From B18-G4 sp003648575 (GTDB lineage Bacteria > Bacteroidota > Bacteroidia > Bacteroidales > B18-G4), in contig JAOZTN010000108.1 in assembly GCA_029942245.1 (NCBI GenBank), forward strand, positions 1 through 9,008: DNA of 9,008 nucleotides. Direction: 5' to 3'. The translations under genes and the position numbers were made by a program. Shown here one piece after another: positions 7,217 to 9,008 of the stretch (within the stretch, counting starts at the first letter, position 1; the number at the start of each line of letters is the position of its first letter). The notes beneath the pieces were generated by a model. That model searched no databases. It saw only the letters and a list, made by a program, of their open reading frames with translations, and was not told the DNA's origin.

Positions 7217-7852
7217 TTAATAATCCTTTTTATTAAGTTCAAGTAATTTGATCTTTCCGTTATTATCGTATTCAATATTATCGATCTCATTCAGGTTCTT
7301 CTTTTGATCCTTGAGATACTCAAGATATTTTTTAGCTGTGGTTGGCCTGTCATAGTCTACTATGTCGCCTTCCTTACTGATGATAATCAATACCGGTGTT
7401 TCGGGAGTAGCAAAAAGTTTCAGTGCTTCATTGATCTTCATGTTAGCATTCTCCACGCTTGACGCCCCTGCTACCAATGCAAAATAATCGGCCAGGGACA
7501 GGCTCGTCGCCTCTGTCTTTTTCTTATTTTCTTCCTCCCATTTTCTTCGCATTTCTTCTTTTTCGGCATCAATAACCTCTTCTGCCTGGCGGATGAGTGC
7601 AAGGATTTCCGGCTCATTCAGGTTCATATCCTTGACCCTTTGCAGTTTGCTTTCTTTTTCCTGCAGACTCATGTTGCCTTCATCATTAATAATGGACAGC
7701 AAGTCATGCTTGGCGGTCTCCACTTTTCTGCCATATTCTGCGGCTGCCTGCTCGCGGGCCAGCTTTTTCTTGCTCTTACATCCTGACATTCCTGATCCCA
7801 GGCTGGCAGCGATCATCAGCAGAAAAGTAACTTTTAAGATTCTCTTGATCAT
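7217..7852 (-). CDS. Coiled-coil lipoprotein of unknown function, first gene of the operon
   Basis: The product has 211 residues. A lipoprotein signal (core LKVTFLLMIAASLGSG) ends in GMSG-C, with Cys25 the predicted lipidated residue. The residues after Cys are basic (KSKKK), not the acidic run reported as a surface-export signal in some Bacteroidota, so a periplasm-facing anchor is more likely. Residues 28-115 are highly charged and helical, rich in Glu, Lys and Ala, and probably coiled coil. From about 118 the protein becomes globular: ANMKINEALKLF, VLIIISKEG, then DYDRPTTAKKYLEYL and NGKIKLLEL. That order resembles the helix-strand order of the neighbouring NTF2-like proteins, though shortened. 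I infer a membrane-tethered partner for the secreted proteins downstream. The start at 7852 is the first ATG giving the lipoprotein signal; the leader AAAATAAG has no Shine-Dalgarno. Confidence 0.84.
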   Translation of the reverse strand: MIKRILKVTFLLMIAASLGSGMSGCKSKKKLAREQAAAEYGRKVETAKHDLLSIINDEGNMSLQEKESKLQRVKDMNLNEPEILALIRQAEEVIDAEKEEMRRKWEEENKKKTEATSLSLADYFALVAGASSVENANMKINEALKLFATPETPVLIIISKEGDIVDYDRPTTAKKYLEYLKDQKKNLNEIDNIEYDNNGKIKLLELNKKDY

Positions 7853-7910
7853 CTTATTTTCGTGTTAAGGGTTTAATAAAGAGGTGTTACCACTTTTACA
7901 TATCAACGCA

Positions 7911-7918
7911 CAAAACTA
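7911..7918 (-). promoter_or_regulatory. Candidate -7 promoter box for the lipoprotein/LRR operon
   Basis: TAGTTTTG on the minus strand fits TAnnTTTG and lies about 58 nt upstream of the lipoprotein ATG, giving a leader of about 50 nt. No clear TTG is found 19-23 nt upstream; only a T-rich TGTTTTCT is there. An A/T-rich stretch lies just upstream. This is the best match in the minus-strand leader. Confidence 0.4.
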
Positions 7919-7991
7919 TATTAAATTTTATTAGAAAACAGAAATTGTGCCGAATTGAAATTAACAGGCTTTTGTGCATAAATCCTCTGTG

Positions 7992-8024
7992 TTGATGAGA
8001 GGGCGATATTTCTTGCTATTTTTG
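7992..8024 (+). promoter_or_regulatory. Candidate promoter of the phosphorylase gene
   Basis: TATTTTTG (8017-8024) fits the Bacteroidota -7 box TAnnTTTG. A TTG at 7992-7994 lies 22 nt upstream of it, within the usual -33 spacing. Transcription would begin near 8031, leaving a leader of about 120 nt that contains the GC-rich palindrome. Both elements and the spacing fit, so this is the best-supported promoter in the window, but the motifs are short. Confidence 0.5.
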
Positions 8025-8060
8025 CGTTTCAAATAAAGATATTTGGTGGGTTGTTTATGC

Positions 8061-8130
8061 ACCTCACCTCCTTAACCCCCCGGCCCCCTTTTCCCCCTCT
8101 CCTCAGGAGTGGGGGCCAGGGGGAGAGGTA
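8061..8130. repeat. GC-rich imperfect palindromic element
   Basis: The 13-nt tract at 8076-8088 (six C, GG, five C) is complementary to 8111-8123 with one mismatch. The flanks ACCTC (8066-8070) and GAGGT (8125-8129) also pair, and an inner CTCC-TCA-GGAG hairpin sits at 8099-8109. A competing hairpin pairs 8093-8097 with 8111-8115 around that inner stem. The block contrasts sharply with its A/T-rich surroundings and looks like a dispersed intergenic palindromic repeat of the type seen in many Bacteroidota genomes. It lies in the leader of the phosphorylase gene, ending about 23 nt before its ATG, and has no U-run, so it is not a standard terminator. Confidence 0.6.
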
Positions 8131-8153
8131 GCTAAATTTAACAACATATTAAA

Positions 8154-9008
<855 letters not shown>

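Larger units (their letters stand above)
7853..8153. other. Divergent intergenic region (301 bp)
   Basis: This region separates the minus-strand operon from the plus-strand phosphorylase gene. Its left two thirds are A/T-rich and hold candidate -7 boxes for both directions (7911-7918 minus; 8017-8024 plus). Its right third holds the GC-rich palindrome at 8061-8130. Small pieces of an 8-bp inverted repeat (GCACAAAA at 7908-7915, TTTTGTGC at 7970-7977) flank the operon promoter. I see no RNA gene or small coding sequence in it. Confidence 0.7.

Noticed and set aside
8076..8115. G-quadruplex on the minus strand
   Set aside because: Three G5/G6 runs are present, but the fourth run is only GG; the palindromic pairing explains the G/C tracts better.

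Overview
The window looks like chromosomal DNA of a Bacteroidota (Bacteroidetes) bacterium. Four things point there: short signal peptides ending in AQ-type sites (LNAQ, GLAQ, TAQAQ); start codons with A/T-rich leaders and almost no Shine-Dalgarno sequence; promoter boxes fitting the Bacteroidota -7 consensus TAnnTTTG; and a large secreted peptidase with the beta-sandwich modules usual in type IX secretion cargo. No insertion sequence, tRNA, rRNA, CRISPR array or phage gene is visible.

Layout. On the minus strand, from 7852 down to 1, lie five genes. The first four form a tight operon with spacings of 3 nt, 6 nt and an 8-nt overlap: a coiled-coil lipoprotein (7852-7217), a small secreted protein (7213-6638), a 281-residue secreted protein (6631-5786), and an 891-residue secreted leucine-rich-repeat protein (5793-3118). 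After 100 nt, which hold a possible promoter, comes a papain-like secreted peptidase (3017 to beyond position 1; at least 1005 residues, C-terminus outside the window). On the plus strand, diverging from the operon, is a purine nucleoside phosphorylase of the trimeric class (8154-8981). It ends inside a 7-bp tandem repeat that runs to the window edge.

How the genes may work together. All four operon products carry an export signal. By eye, each also contains a stretch with the layout of an NTF2-like/SnoaL-like alpha+beta cone domain: helix, 'xxLFxxx', a 'YLxxL' helix, then beta strands. The match between the small secreted protein and the N-terminus of the LRR protein is the clearest. I read the operon as an envelope-located set of related small-domain proteins, one anchored by lipid and one carrying a long LRR recognition surface, and possibly linked to the secreted peptidase downstream. 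The function is unknown; this is the best candidate here for an undescribed system. The phosphorylase is a housekeeping purine-salvage gene and probably unrelated.

The 301-bp divergent intergenic region holds a candidate promoter for each direction and a long GC-rich imperfect palindrome in the leader of the phosphorylase gene.
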